DNA of 64,000 nucleotides from Desulfotruncus arcticus DSM 17038 (GCF_900113335.1 NZ_FOOX01000004.1:1-64000), one strand, 5' to 3'; shown: positions 24,453-33,479, counted from the first letter of the stretch. The notes: generated by a model from the letters alone, not told the origin. Numbers and translations are program-made.

Positions 24453-24660
24453 TGTTTCATCCTCCTAAATTTAACGGGGATTTCATTTTTCTGGATATTT
24501 GCTATTTATTCAATTATATCTCTTTGAAAATTATCTGCAAAGACGGGCATAAAAAATGGCGGAGTAATTTCTATAGCGAGAAATATCAATATGGTAAAAA
24601 CATCAGTTTGCTGGTATTTACGGAATAGATGTTATTACCAAATATTTTTGGACAATTAAC

Positions 24661-24696
24661 TCAACGAGGTATATACTATGGTATATACCTCGTTGA
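24661..24696. promoter_or_regulatory. VapBC operator palindrome
   Basis: Two exact 16-bp arms (24661-24676 and 24681-24696) form a palindrome with a 4-base centre, ending directly at the GGAGGA site of the antitoxin gene. The location matches autorepression of a toxin-antitoxin operon by the VapBC complex. Confidence 0.8.
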
Positions 24697-24708
24697 AGGA
24701 GGAATATC

Positions 24709-24936
24709 ATGGATATTGCTAAAATTTTTGAAAATGGTCGAAGTCAAGCAGTGCGTCTGCCGAAAGAATACCGCTTTAAAGATTCTGAAGTATTTGTTAA
24801 AAAAATTGATGATATTGTAATATTAATTCCGAAAGATAGTGTTTGGAAAACTTTTGAGTCAAGTATAACGTATTTTACCGATGACTTTCTAGCTGATAGA
24901 AAACAACCGGAAATACAAAAGCGGGATGATCTTTAA
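24709..24936 (+). CDS. vapB: VapB-type antitoxin (AbrB/SpoVT fold)
   Basis: 75 residues starting MDIAKIFENGRSQAVRLPKEYRF, the canonical swapped-hairpin AbrB DNA-binding motif of VapB antitoxins; the C-terminal half (ITYFTDDFLADRKQPEIQKRD) is the toxin-neutralising tail. It is two bases upstream of the toxin gene, and a 36-bp palindrome overlies its promoter. It neutralises the VapC ribonuclease and represses the operon. Confidence 0.92.
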   Translation: MDIAKIFENGRSQAVRLPKEYRFKDSEVFVKKIDDIVILIPKDSVWKTFESSITYFTDDFLADRKQPEIQKRDDL

Positions 24937-24938
24937 AA

Positions 24939-25340
24939 ATGCAATTTATGCTTGATACAAATATATGTATCTATATAATCAAGAAAAAACCTCGCAAAGT
25001 CTTTGACACCTTAAAGAAACTTAAAATCGGCGTTGTATGTATTTCTGCAATTACGCTAGCCGAACTTGAATACGGAGCAGAAAAAAGTCAACACCGCGAG
25101 AGAAATAAAATTGCTTTAGCTGGATTTCTGACTCCTTTAGAAATTCTACCATTCTCTGATAAATCTGCAGTTAAATTTGGTGAGATTCGTGCAACACTTG
25201 AAAAAAAAGGGCAAGTTATCGGAGCATATGATTTACTAATAGGCGCACATGCACTTTCTGAAAATTTAACCCTGGTAACAAATAATACGAAAGAATTTAG
25301 CAGAATCCCTAATATATCTCTTGAAAATTGGGTGGAATAA
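24939..25340 (+). CDS. vapC: VapC-type PIN-domain ribonuclease toxin
   Basis: 133 residues of the PIN fold. The acidic metal ligands are in place: Asp in FMLDTNICIYI, Glu in ITLAELEYGA, Asp in GAYDLLIGAHA. The C-terminal LVTNNTKEFSRIPNISLENW is typical of VapC/FitB toxins. VapC enzymes cleave tRNA or rRNA when the antitoxin decays. All catalytic residues are present, so it is probably active. The pair sits in a stretch with other decayed or accessory genes. Confidence 0.93.
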   Translation: MQFMLDTNICIYIIKKKPRKVFDTLKKLKIGVVCISAITLAELEYGAEKSQHRERNKIALAGFLTPLEILPFSDKSAVKFGEIRATLEKKGQVIGAYDLLIGAHALSENLTLVTNNTKEFSRIPNISLENWVE

Positions 25341-25411
25341 TATTTTTTTCCCTTTAATGTTTAATGTAAATTATTAAGCACAAGTCATTAAGCCAAATAG
25401 CGCGGGATTGG

Positions 25412-26244
25412 ATACCGTTGGCAGGGGTTAAAGACGGCTTACTCGCCGTAATGCAAGTTTATAAGGATACGCCGGCTTACGTGAACGGTGTGCAAGCCGG
25501 TGACCGAATTCTTAAGATCGATGACCATGACGTGCGGGGCATAGGCCTGGAAACGGCTGGCAAATTAATGCGAGGCCCGGTAGGGGCGCAGATTGAGTTG
25601 TCTGTTTTGCGCGAGGGCAGGCATGAGCCTATTCAGTTCGAGATTACCAGGGAAGAAATCATTATCCCAACTGTGGAGAGTAAAATACTGTCAGATTCCC
25701 GGATCGGTTATATCATGATCTCCAAATTCACTGAGAAAACTCCAAATGAAATCCTGCAAACACTTGCCGGTTTGCTGGAGCAAGACATACGTGGAATCAT
25801 TCTTGACTTGCGGGACAATCCCGGTGGTGAACTGGTTGCTGCCACTCAAATAGCGGATAATTTTGTCCCCAAAGGGCCAATAGTGTATATAGATTATCGT
25901 TCCGGTGATGAGGACGTAAAGAATGTGGACGACAGTTACCTGCAGTTACCGCTGGCAGTGCTGGTAAATGAATATAGCGCCAGCGCCGCCGAAATTCTGG
26001 CCGGTGCTATACAAGACACCGAAACCGGCGTTCTAGTCGGTACCACTCCATTTGGCAAGGCATTGTGCAGACACTTTTTCCACTGGACAACGGGGCTGGG
26101 TTAAAGCTAACCACCGCACGCTACCTCACTTCAGATAAAAATGATATCCACAACTAAGGAATCCAACCTGACGTTGTGGTGGAAAACCGGGATGACTTGC
26201 CTGGAGATGAGCAACTTGATCAGGCTGTGCAGTTGATGAAGTAA
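25412..26244 (+). pseudogene. Decayed C-terminal processing peptidase (CtpA/S41) gene
   Basis: The frame from about 25412 encodes a PDZ domain (TPAYVNGVQAGDRILKID) and the S41 protease core (GYIMISKFTE, RGIILDLRDNPGGEL, the Ser segment EYSASAAEILAGA, then TTPFGKA). The N-terminal signal and linker are missing. A one-base deletion after FGK (near 26058) shifts the frame; in the next frame the normal continuation is readable (IVQTLFPLDNGAGLKLTTAR), then a TAA interrupts it at about 26154, and the C-terminus (GIQPDVVVENRDDLPG...QAVQLMK) ends at 26244. Truncation, frameshift and nonsense mutation together mark a dead gene. Confidence 0.88.
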
Positions 26245-26387
26245 AAGATTAATTCTTAGACAGGTTTTTCACAGTAAAGGAAGTTTACTCAACTTATTAT
26301 ATAGTTTGAAGTGCAGACATTGGTTTGATTAGCTCTCAAAATTATGCTATATTTAATGCATAGATATTGATAGCAAGGAGGGTTATC

Positions 26388-26660
26388 ATGCCAAACATAC
26401 GACCAATTTCGGATTTGCGGAATAACGCCAATGAAATCTCGGAGTTTTGTCACAGGGAGCGTGAGCCGGTTTTTATCACCAAAAACGGCGTAGGCGATAT
26501 GGTGGTTATGAGTATAGAAACATACGAGAGGCAGCAGACACTAATTGAGCTCTACGGAAAGCTGGCTGAAGCCGAGGCTGAGATTGCCAACGGCGCTGCC
26601 GGCGAGGACTTTTTAAAAGTCGCGAAAAAACTGAGGGAAAGTGTTCATGGAAAAGTATAG
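26388..26660 (+). CDS. YefM/Phd-family antitoxin
   Basis: 90 residues from the ATG at 26388, which has AAGGAGG upstream. The start (MPNIRPISDLRNNANEISEFC) and EPVFITKNGVGDMVVMSIETYE are diagnostic of Phd/YefM antitoxins. It overlaps the toxin gene by 14 bases. It would bind the neighbouring RelE/ParE-type toxin and autorepress; an A/T-rich stretch with partial dyad symmetry (GCTATA...GATAGC) precedes it. Confidence 0.92.
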   Translation: MPNIRPISDLRNNANEISEFCHREREPVFITKNGVGDMVVMSIETYERQQTLIELYGKLAEAEAEIANGAAGEDFLKVAKKLRESVHGKV

Positions 26661-26949
26661 ATTATTGCTCTTTCCTTCGGCCAAACAGGACTTGCAGGAC
26701 ATTGTAGACTATGTTAACGAGCTTTCCCCGGATGCCGCGCTCAAACTGTACGATGAAATTGTGGAAGGTATCGGTTCGCTGTCGCAGATGCCTGAGCGGT
26801 GTCCTTTGATGAAAAGCCCTGTGTTGAGGGCGAAGGGCTATCGCGCACTGATAGTTTACAACTATCTGGTGTTTTATGTTGTAAACGGCAAACAGGTGGA
26901 GATTCGCCGTATCCTATACGGTCGCAGGCGATATGAGTTTTTACTATAA
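26647..26949 (+). CDS. RelE/ParE-family toxin
   Basis: 100 residues from the ATG at 26647; a GTG six bases earlier is too close to the ribosome site. The motifs LFPSAKQDLQDIVDYVNE, YRALIVYNYLVFYVVNGKQVEIRRILYGRRRYE are those of the RelE/ParE superfamily, which inhibits translation or gyrase. The C-terminal basic segment is intact. Paired with a YefM-type antitoxin, it forms the second toxin-antitoxin module within 2.3 kb. Confidence 0.92.
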   Translation: MEKYRLLLFPSAKQDLQDIVDYVNELSPDAALKLYDEIVEGIGSLSQMPERCPLMKSPVLRAKGYRALIVYNYLVFYVVNGKQVEIRRILYGRRRYEFLL

Positions 26950-27162
26950 TGGGGGTACCAGTCAACAGGGTTGTTTGCGTGCTGGAGGAGATAAGGATTT
27001 TTTCATAGGTGAGCCCTGTTGGCCATAAAAAAAATAACCGCCCAAATATATTCAAGGTTATTATCCTGAATAACTATTACAAAATAATGAATAGAAGCTT
27101 CCAAAAATATTTAGCAAGTTAGGCGAATCTATGGTTCAGTCTCGTGAACAGAATATGTCATA

Positions 27163-27597
27163 TCAATTAGAAAATTTCCTGGCTATCCACCGCCAGTGAT
27201 TAACGAAATGAAAAATAAATAAAACAGTTAAAATAATTCCTATTTTTTCATATATTTCAGCTATTTCAAATGCCTCGAGACGTACATGAGCTGGCAGGGT
27301 CAGCCAGCAGATAATTCCGGTTAGGGATGTAGCAATGAACGCAATTAATAACGAAACTGTTATTTTAGTAGTTTTATTGGCGCTCCTAAGTGTTTTCTTC
27401 TTGAAAAGCATTTTAATCCACCTGGTATGTAACAAAACATGAATAGTTATGCCAAGCAGTGATATTACTGCCGTTAATTTATGAAGATACAACCACCCAC
27501 TACTATTTACTTTTAAAACTGTTGCTTCATCTAAAAGATCTCCGGCATGGTAATAAATCGCAATTAGTAAACCGGAAAATGCTTTGTTTGCAACCAT
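27163..27597 (-). CDS. DUF4405-type membrane cytochrome b-like protein
   Basis: 144 residues with four predicted membrane helices and paired histidines (LHKLTAVISLLGITIHVLLHTRWIK and FHFVNHWRWIARK), the layout of small heme-binding DUF4405 proteins. The first helix looks short and the ATG has no clear ribosome site, with a TAG directly upstream in frame, so the N-terminus may be truncated. It is flanked by toxin-antitoxin genes and a methyltransferase remnant, a degraded setting. It may be a functional small cytochrome or a relic. Confidence 0.65.
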   Translation of the reverse strand: MVANKAFSGLLIAIYYHAGDLLDEATVLKVNSSGWLYLHKLTAVISLLGITIHVLLHTRWIKMLFKKKTLRSANKTTKITVSLLIAFIATSLTGIICWLTLPAHVRLEAFEIAEIYEKIGIILTVLFIFHFVNHWRWIARKFSN

Positions 27598-27661
27598 CTA
27601 TAACTAGTGTTTCCGTGAATCGTTTGTTACGAATTATACATATGCAAGGGGGGCCCTCAAA

Positions 27662-27742
27662 ATGGAGAAGATCGTTTTAAACAGGGAAAAGGAAACTTTA
27701 TTGATTTCCTTGTTTGGGAAAGCCCCTAAGATAAACCAATAG
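27662..27742 (+). pseudogene. 5' remnant of a class I methyltransferase gene
   Basis: A 26-codon frame (MEKIVLNREKETLLISLFGK, then APKINQ and stop) with a GGGGG site upstream. It resembles the first residues of Bacillota class I SAM-dependent methyltransferases of the O-methyltransferase/leucine carboxyl methyltransferase type, but nothing of the catalytic domain follows. It is most likely the surviving 5' end of a deleted gene. A terminator hairpin comes directly afterwards. Confidence 0.45.
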
Positions 27743-27762
27743 CTTTTTGTAACATTAGCCGG

Positions 27763-27797
27763 ATGACCAATGATTTTTGTTGGTCATTTTGTTTTTC
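27763..27797 (+). terminator. Rho-independent terminator
   Basis: ATGACCAA (27763-27770) pairs with TTGGTCAT (27780-27787) and is followed by TTTTGTTTTT. It closes the accessory stretch ahead of the sugar cassette. Confidence 0.85.
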
Positions 27798-27933
27798 TGT
27801 TTAAATTAAACATACTGCTCGTCATCCAGGGGAAAAATAACCTTGCCTGTTTAGAGTAGCAGGCTTAATTTAACTTTGTAGATGAATTGTCGTAGGGTAG
27901 GAATTGAACGGGCGGATGAAGGAGTGAATAGCC

Positions 27934-29040
27934 ATGAGATTTGGCATTGCCGGCCCAATCTCCAAGGATCATATTATTGTGCCGATAGGTGAAAAAATGG
28001 GAAAATACGGAGCTGTGGCTTACAGTGCCAGCGCTATGGCCAAGCTCCTTGAGGGCAGCACAGATCAGGTAATCTGCCTGTCCCATCTATCAGCAGCAGA
28101 TTTTGAGGCCGTTTCCACCCTTCTGCGCCATCCTAATATTAACTTATCCGGTTTGCGTATCCTTAATAACGGAACGACCGAAATTGAGCTAGCCTACATC
28201 GATGAGAAAGAACGCCGAAGCCGTCAAATAAATGTTATGCCTCCTTTGACCTTAGCTGAAATGGATTTGTTGTCCGAGTGCGAGGCAGTTCTGCTGATGC
28301 CATTGAACGAAACCGACATCCCCCTGGAATGTGTTCAAAAGCTGAGAAATTCTTCGAATGCGGTCATCTTTCTCGATGCTCACGGCTTGGTAACCGGGTT
28401 AAGTAAAACTGGCGAAAGGTTCAGAAAGACATGGACAGGCGCGCGGGAATGGTTTACCTGTATTGATATTCTTAAAATGAATGAAAATGAAGCTTCCTGG
28501 GTAGCCGGTCAACCCATGGAAAAATACGAGGAATTTGCGCAATTTGCTGCAAGTATCGTTGAATTCGGGCTGAACGCCTGCTGGATTACTTTTGGGGATC
28601 AATCATCCTTAATTTCCTGGCGCAGGGAAAACCATATCTTCTGGACAAGCGTACCCGTCGTTAAAGGCATCGGTCCGGTACTGGAAACAACCGGTTGCGG
28701 TGACGCCTCGTCCGCCGGGTTTATCAACACGTATATGAAAACTTATCACAACCCGGTAGCATCGGTAATTTTGGGAAATACCATGGGCTCTTTAAAAGCC
28801 ACATTTCAAGAAACAAATACATTCCCGTCACGGCCGGAAATCAGGGGGGTTATTGGCTATCATTACAGGGAATATCTTCACACCTTGCTGGATGATTTTT
28901 TGTCCAGAAGTCAGCTAATTGTACATGAAATGAAAGGAGGCCGGGACATTGAAAGTTTTATGTACTACCCAGATGGGAGTAGCTTCGGCCCTGGGGCAAA
29001 CCATGCGCGTGATCGCGGTGGCCAAGGCACTTCAACGTAA
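27934..29040 (+). CDS. PfkB-family carbohydrate kinase
   Basis: 368 residues. An N-terminal GIAGPISKDHIIVP start and the C-terminal catalytic anion-hole motif ETTGCGDASSAGFINTY (the family G-A-G-D with Asp as base) mark a ribokinase/PfkB-fold sugar or nucleoside kinase. KMNENEASW is the usual substrate/ATP contact region. AAGGAG precedes the ATG. The gene is the first of a four-gene sugar cassette, and its 3' end overlaps the next gene by 92 bases, so the last about 30 residues are read in two frames. It likely phosphorylates a sugar feeding the downstream nucleotide-sugar enzymes; the substrate is unknown. Confidence 0.88.
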   Translation: MRFGIAGPISKDHIIVPIGEKMGKYGAVAYSASAMAKLLEGSTDQVICLSHLSAADFEAVSTLLRHPNINLSGLRILNNGTTEIELAYIDEKERRSRQINVMPPLTLAEMDLLSECEAVLLMPLNETDIPLECVQKLRNSSNAVIFLDAHGLVTGLSKTGERFRKTWTGAREWFTCIDILKMNENEASWVAGQPMEKYEEFAQFAASIVEFGLNACWITFGDQSSLISWRRENHIFWTSVPVVKGIGPVLETTGCGDASSAGFINTYMKTYHNPVASVILGNTMGSLKATFQETNTFPSRPEIRGVIGYHYREYLHTLLDDFLSRSQLIVHEMKGGRDIESFMYYPDGSSFGPGANHARDRGGQGTST

Positions 29041-30133
29041 GGGGCATGAAGTGAAAGTTCTTGCCGGGGACAAACAAGTCTCTGTAATTAAAGATCACCA
29101 CCTTGATGTTATTGAGTTACCACCTATACCTAAAATTGATTTTCCGATTGGTATTTTAGCCGGAACAGACAGCGAACGGCAGGAAGATATGATGGCTCGT
29201 ATGAAAGAAGTATTCCAGCCGGTGGCGGAAGCGGAGAAGGAATCTGTCAGCGTTGAAAAGCCTGACGTCATGCTTTGCGGCAATTTTACCGGTCCGCTTG
29301 CGGCTAAAACATTTCATATCCCGTGCGCGATGGTTTTGCTTCAGCCGCATGGCAAAAAAACGACTGATTTCATGACCCGGCGGCTGTCAAAGGGACATGC
29401 TTTTGATTTTCTAAATGCGGCAAACCTGCTCATCATGGAAGGCATGCCCGAGCTTAGCGGCGATTCGGATCCGGAACTTTCAGGAGCAGGGTTTGCCGCT
29501 ATAAAAGATAAGATCCGTTTTACCGGGCCTTTGCTGGCCGAGCCGCCGGAAAATTTGCCCGGGCAGGAAGAACTGAAAGCCCGTCATACCGGGAACAATG
29601 AGTTGCCGCTGGCCTATGTCACCATCGGCGGCGGTACGCCGCTAATCGGGGAGGATTTTCTTGCCCTGGTTCTAAAAGCCTTCCGGCAGTTGGCGGGCGT
29701 AAACGGGGTCATTTCCACCGGTCTGGCCATTGATCCGGACCGGCTTGCCGGTTGCGATCCGCCCGATAATGTGTTCATCCGCGGCTTCGTACCTGGCACT
29801 GAATTGATCAAGGCCGGTGACGTAACAGTTTTTCACGGCGGGTCATCCACCCTGATGACCTGCATTGCTTGCGGCAAGCCGGCGGTAGTTGTGCCTTCCA
29901 TGGCCGAGCAGGAAGATAACGGGGATGTTCTTGCTCAAAACAGAGCGGGTATCGTATTGGATAAAAAAGGTTTGACTTCAACCGCCCTGGCTGAAGCAGT
30001 GAAAAAGATTTTACATGAGCATAGTTTTCGGGACAACGCGCAAAGGTTAAAAAAGTTGGGTGAAAAGTATGGCGGCGCGCCGGCAGCCGCTGCCATGGTG
30101 GAAGAACTGGCCGGTAAGGGGGGTACTCTTTGA
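28949..30133 (+). CDS. Family 1-type (MGT-like) glycosyltransferase
   Basis: 394 residues from a TTG with GGAGG 8 bases upstream. The N-terminal acceptor domain (GQTMRVIAVAKALQRKGHEV) and the C-terminal nucleotide-sugar domain (VTIGGGTPLIG, FIRGFVPGTELIKAGDVTVFHGGSSTLM, the GKPAVVVPSMAEQEDNGDVL donor motif) define a GT-B fold, UDP-glycosyltransferase-like enzyme. It would transfer a sugar to a lipid or small acceptor in the cytoplasm. It starts inside the kinase gene and ends overlapping the nucleotidyltransferase (TTGA). Confidence 0.88.
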   Translation: MKVLCTTQMGVASALGQTMRVIAVAKALQRKGHEVKVLAGDKQVSVIKDHHLDVIELPPIPKIDFPIGILAGTDSERQEDMMARMKEVFQPVAEAEKESVSVEKPDVMLCGNFTGPLAAKTFHIPCAMVLLQPHGKKTTDFMTRRLSKGHAFDFLNAANLLIMEGMPELSGDSDPELSGAGFAAIKDKIRFTGPLLAEPPENLPGQEELKARHTGNNELPLAYVTIGGGTPLIGEDFLALVLKAFRQLAGVNGVISTGLAIDPDRLAGCDPPDNVFIRGFVPGTELIKAGDVTVFHGGSSTLMTCIACGKPAVVVPSMAEQEDNGDVLAQNRAGIVLDKKGLTSTALAEAVKKILHEHSFRDNAQRLKKLGEKYGGAPAAAAMVEELAGKGGTL

Positions 30134-30867
30134 AGGCGCTGATTCTGGCCGCCGGCAAAGGCACTCGTTTACGCCCCATAACCAATTATGTTCCCAAGCC
30201 CATGCTTCCGCTGCATGGCAGACCGCTTATGGAATGGGTCCTGTATCCTTTAATTGCCTGCGGAATCACAAATTTTGTGATTGCAGTAAGCTATCTGGCC
30301 GAACAAATTGAGAATTATTTTGGCAAAGGTGAACGGTGGGGTGTAAATATAGATTATAGCTGTGGTTCCGAACCCGCCGGAAAGGCAGGGGAAATCTGGC
30401 GCGCCCGCAACTTGTTGCAACAGGAAGAAGGACCTTTTCTGGTAGTGCCGGGAGATACCGTATGCCACCTGGATTACCGTGAGCTGCTGGATTTTCACCA
30501 GGGCCACGGGGGTCCGGTTACCGTTGCTTTTTCCAGCCGCTACCACCTGGAGGTGGGAACGGCTCAAATTGATGAGCATAACCTGGTTAAAGAATTTAAG
30601 GAAAGGCCAAATCTGAATCAGCCGGTGAGCTCGGGCGCTTACGTTTTAGATAAGCGTATCTTTTCACATATAGAAAAATTTAATCCCGAGAAGCAAGAAG
30701 TAGATCTACCCAGTGATATTTTCCCCCGCTTATTGCAAGAAGGCACGCCTATCTATGGATATACGCGTGATTATCCCTGGTGGGACGTGGGACGGATTAA
30801 TGACTATGAAAGTTTGCTCAAACTTTCTCGGGCTGAGGCAGCACAAATTTTACCGTGGGGTTCTTAA
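30130..30867 (+). CDS. Sugar-phosphate nucleotidyltransferase
   Basis: 245 residues from a TTG that overlaps the glycosyltransferase TGA. The nucleotide-binding signature LILAAGKGTRLRPITNYVPKPMLPLHGRPLMEW is intact, as are the VVPGDTVCHLD metal-site region and WWDVGRINDYESLL. It makes an NDP-sugar from a hexose 1-phosphate, presumably the product of the adjacent phosphohexomutase, for the glycosyltransferase encoded upstream. The exact nucleotide and sugar cannot be decided; glucose or mannose are likely. Confidence 0.92.
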   Translation: MKALILAAGKGTRLRPITNYVPKPMLPLHGRPLMEWVLYPLIACGITNFVIAVSYLAEQIENYFGKGERWGVNIDYSCGSEPAGKAGEIWRARNLLQQEEGPFLVVPGDTVCHLDYRELLDFHQGHGGPVTVAFSSRYHLEVGTAQIDEHNLVKEFKERPNLNQPVSSGAYVLDKRIFSHIEKFNPEKQEVDLPSDIFPRLLQEGTPIYGYTRDYPWWDVGRINDYESLLKLSRAEAAQILPWGS

Positions 30868-30870
30868 ATA

Positions 30871-32232
30871 ATGAGTATTTTTAAACCCTGTGACATCCGG
30901 GGTGTCTACAATAGGGAACTAACGGATCAAGACGCTTACGATTTGGGCCGGTCGGTGGGGAAATTAATCCGGGGACAAACGGTGCTGGTATCGGGTGATG
31001 TGCGGTTAAGCACTATTGCGCTGCAAACGGCGCTTTGTGGTGGTTTGGTCAACGCGGGCTGCCGGGTCACAGACGCGGGAATTTTAACCACGCCGGCCTT
31101 TTATTTTGCTGTTCGCCGTACAGGTAGCGCTGCCGGAATAATGGTTACAGCTTCCCATAACCCGCCGGAATATAACGGCTTTAAGCTTTTATTGGAAAAC
31201 AGGCCGATTAATCAGGAAGAATTGGATTATTTACAGCAAACCATGGTCCAAAAAAATTTTATCAAAGGATCGGGAAATTATCGGAGGGACGATACCTGGC
31301 TTCATCAGTACCGCGATGAAATAGTCCGCCGTTTTCAGCCGGGAAATCTTAAAATAGTGCTGGACTGCGGCAACGGCACCTGTTCCCTGGTAGCGCCGGA
31401 AATATTTCATTCTCTCGGTTACCGGGTAAAAGAACTTTATTGCATTCCAGACGGCAGCTTTCCCAACCGGTCCCCAAATCCGGCTGTTGCGGAGAATTTA
31501 ATTACTTTGAGCCGGTGTGTGGCAGAGGAAGGTGCCGCAGTGGGCATCGCCTATGACGGAGATGGGGACCGGGTGGCTTTTGTGGATGAAACCGGACAGA
31601 CAATTGAGAATGACCGTTTGCTGGCTTTATTTGCCCGGCACCTGCTTGTCCGAGAAAAAGGTGTGATAGTGTACGATACCAAATGCTCGCTGGTGGTGGC
31701 CGAAGAGGTTGCGCGCCTGGGGGGTACGCACCGCATGGCCCGCTCGGGCCACGGGTTTGTCGGACATGAATTTTTGGAAAGCAGAGCTCTCCTGGCCGGG
31801 GAATTAAGCGGCCACTTTTTCTGGCGTGATTTGGGCTTTGACGACGGCATCTTCTCTTCGCTGGTACTGATGGATTTGCTCCGGGAGAATCGCACCTCTC
31901 TTTCCCGGATGAACAAAGCTCTTCCGCGGTATCTGATTACACCTGACTTACGGCTGCCTTTTATTGGCAGTCCGCAGGAATTAATCACGGATATAGCCCG
32001 GAAGCTTTCCCGTTTTCCCCTTTCACGCCTGGACGGTGTACGTGTGGAATTGGAGGATTGCTGGGGAATGGTCCGCCCTTCCATAACAGAACCTATTTTA
32101 ACTTTGCGGTTCGAAGGGAAGACTAGGGAAAGTTTGTCATTTATAACTGATTTAATCTTATCTGTCTTGCCTGAGGAAATTCAATTCAGGGCAAGAGAAA
32201 TTATGGCATCCAGCCTTACTGTCTCCCCCTGA
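30871..32232 (+). CDS. Phosphoglucomutase/phosphomannomutase family enzyme
   Basis: 453 residues, family length. The catalytic phosphoserine loop GIMVTASHNPPEYNGFK, the metal loop AYDGDGDRVAF, the sugar-specificity loop GELSGHFFW and the phosphate-binding C-terminal domain (EPILTLRFEGKT) are intact. It interconverts hexose 6- and 1-phosphates. It starts 3 bases after the nucleotidyltransferase and ends the cassette, 7 bases before the convergent HlyD-type gene. Together the four genes could convert and attach a sugar to an unknown acceptor. Confidence 0.94.
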   Translation: MSIFKPCDIRGVYNRELTDQDAYDLGRSVGKLIRGQTVLVSGDVRLSTIALQTALCGGLVNAGCRVTDAGILTTPAFYFAVRRTGSAAGIMVTASHNPPEYNGFKLLLENRPINQEELDYLQQTMVQKNFIKGSGNYRRDDTWLHQYRDEIVRRFQPGNLKIVLDCGNGTCSLVAPEIFHSLGYRVKELYCIPDGSFPNRSPNPAVAENLITLSRCVAEEGAAVGIAYDGDGDRVAFVDETGQTIENDRLLALFARHLLVREKGVIVYDTKCSLVVAEEVARLGGTHRMARSGHGFVGHEFLESRALLAGELSGHFFWRDLGFDDGIFSSLVLMDLLRENRTSLSRMNKALPRYLITPDLRLPFIGSPQELITDIARKLSRFPLSRLDGVRVELEDCWGMVRPSITEPILTLRFEGKTRESLSFITDLILSVLPEEIQFRAREIMASSLTVSP

Positions 32233-32239
32233 ATATGTG

Positions 32240-33421
32240 TTAACCTTCAACCGGCTTGACCCTGGTGTTGTCCTTTAAATCCAGGTTGCCGTCCCGGATA
32301 ATAACGTCTCCCGCCGTAAGGCCTTTTGTTATTTCAATATTCTCCCTGTCTCCGATACCTGTTTTAACCGGCTGGTGTTTAACCCGGTTATCTGTTACCA
32401 CCATTACTTCTTTGCCGCCATCTTTTAGGGTGCGCACGGCTTCTCTGGGGATAACCAGTACATCCCGCCGGGTGGAGGTTTCAATGGCCACCTTGACCTC
32501 ATAACCTGGTTTCAGATTGGCCGGGTCGGCCAAAGTGACGATAACGGGCACCCGTCTCTGAATAACCCCCAGGGCTGATTGTTTTTCCTCGGCCTGAGGA
32601 TATATTTCCTTGACTTTGCCGTACAATGCCTTGGTGCCAAGAACCGGGGCGGTGATTTTTACCCGCTGCCCCAGCTTTACCTCACCCAGGTCGTCGCTGA
32701 GGATATCCGCCTTGATTTCAAGTTTGTCCGGCACCGCTACGCTGGCCAGCACTGTACCGGGGGTCACCACCTGTTCCTGTTTGGTCGGCAAACTCAGGAC
32801 TATGCCGTCCACGGGGCTTTGCAGCGTCAGCTGCCCCTCTTTGCGGTTGAGGTCCTGCAGCGACCGGTTTAAGCCCGCTTCCTGGGCCCGGGCGCTCTCC
32901 AGCAGTGATGTCTGCTCCTGCAGGCTTTGTTCCAGGGTTTCCACTTTGAGCCGGGCTTCTTCAAAAGCAACCATGGTGACAGCCCCGGATTCGTATAACT
33001 CTTTGGAACGCTCCAGGTTTTCCCGGGCGTTTTTCAATTCCAATTCTAGACGTTGCACGGCCGCTTGGGCGGCGGAAATAGAGGCTGCCGTTTGGGACTG
33101 TTGGGAGCGGGTATCTTCAATTTGCAGCGACAGGTCAAGGTTTTCCAATACAACCAGGGGCTGTCCCGCTTTAACCTGTTGGCCCGTATCAACGGGTACT
33201 TGTACTACTCTGGCGTTCTGGACGGCATGCAGGTCGTAATTGGTGGCGGGCTGAACATAACCGGTATCTTCAACTGATCGGATTATGTCTCCGGTTCGGG
33301 CCTGCACCGTTTCCGCCTCGGTTCCACCGTTTAAAACAGTAGCTGCGGTTATTATCGCCAGTATCACCACGGCGCCTATCAGCAGGAACATTTTTTTTCT
33401 TTTTTTGGCAACCGGCTTCAT
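32240..33421 (-). CDS. HlyD/MacA-family efflux adaptor
   Basis: 393 residues: one N-terminal membrane anchor (about 11-30), a lipoyl/barrel-sandwich half (VPVDTGQQVKAGQPLVVLE), a long coiled-coil hairpin (about 95-200, with many Glu/Gln/Leu heptads), the second sandwich half (SPVDGIVLSLPTKQEQVVTPGTVL) and beta-barrel and membrane-proximal domains. It is the periplasmic-type adaptor partner of the FtsX-like permease and ATPase encoded upstream, i.e. a MacAB-like export system adapted to a Gram-positive envelope. GGGAGG precedes the ATG. Confidence 0.92.
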   Translation of the reverse strand: MKPVAKKRKKMFLLIGAVVILAIITAATVLNGGTEAETVQARTGDIIRSVEDTGYVQPATNYDLHAVQNARVVQVPVDTGQQVKAGQPLVVLENLDLSLQIEDTRSQQSQTAASISAAQAAVQRLELELKNARENLERSKELYESGAVTMVAFEEARLKVETLEQSLQEQTSLLESARAQEAGLNRSLQDLNRKEGQLTLQSPVDGIVLSLPTKQEQVVTPGTVLASVAVPDKLEIKADILSDDLGEVKLGQRVKITAPVLGTKALYGKVKEIYPQAEEKQSALGVIQRRVPVIVTLADPANLKPGYEVKVAIETSTRRDVLVIPREAVRTLKDGGKEVMVVTDNRVKHQPVKTGIGDRENIEITKGLTAGDVIIRDGNLDLKDNTRVKPVEG

Positions 33422-33479
33422 ATTAGACCTCCCTGTTGTTACTTTTTAGGTATTCAGAATTCATTATCCGTAATAATTC

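Noticed and set aside
26963..27021. CAACAGGG/CCCTGTTG inverted repeat after the ParE-type toxin
   Set aside because: The arms are 43 bases apart and followed by an A-run, not a T-run, so it is not a convincing terminator on either strand.
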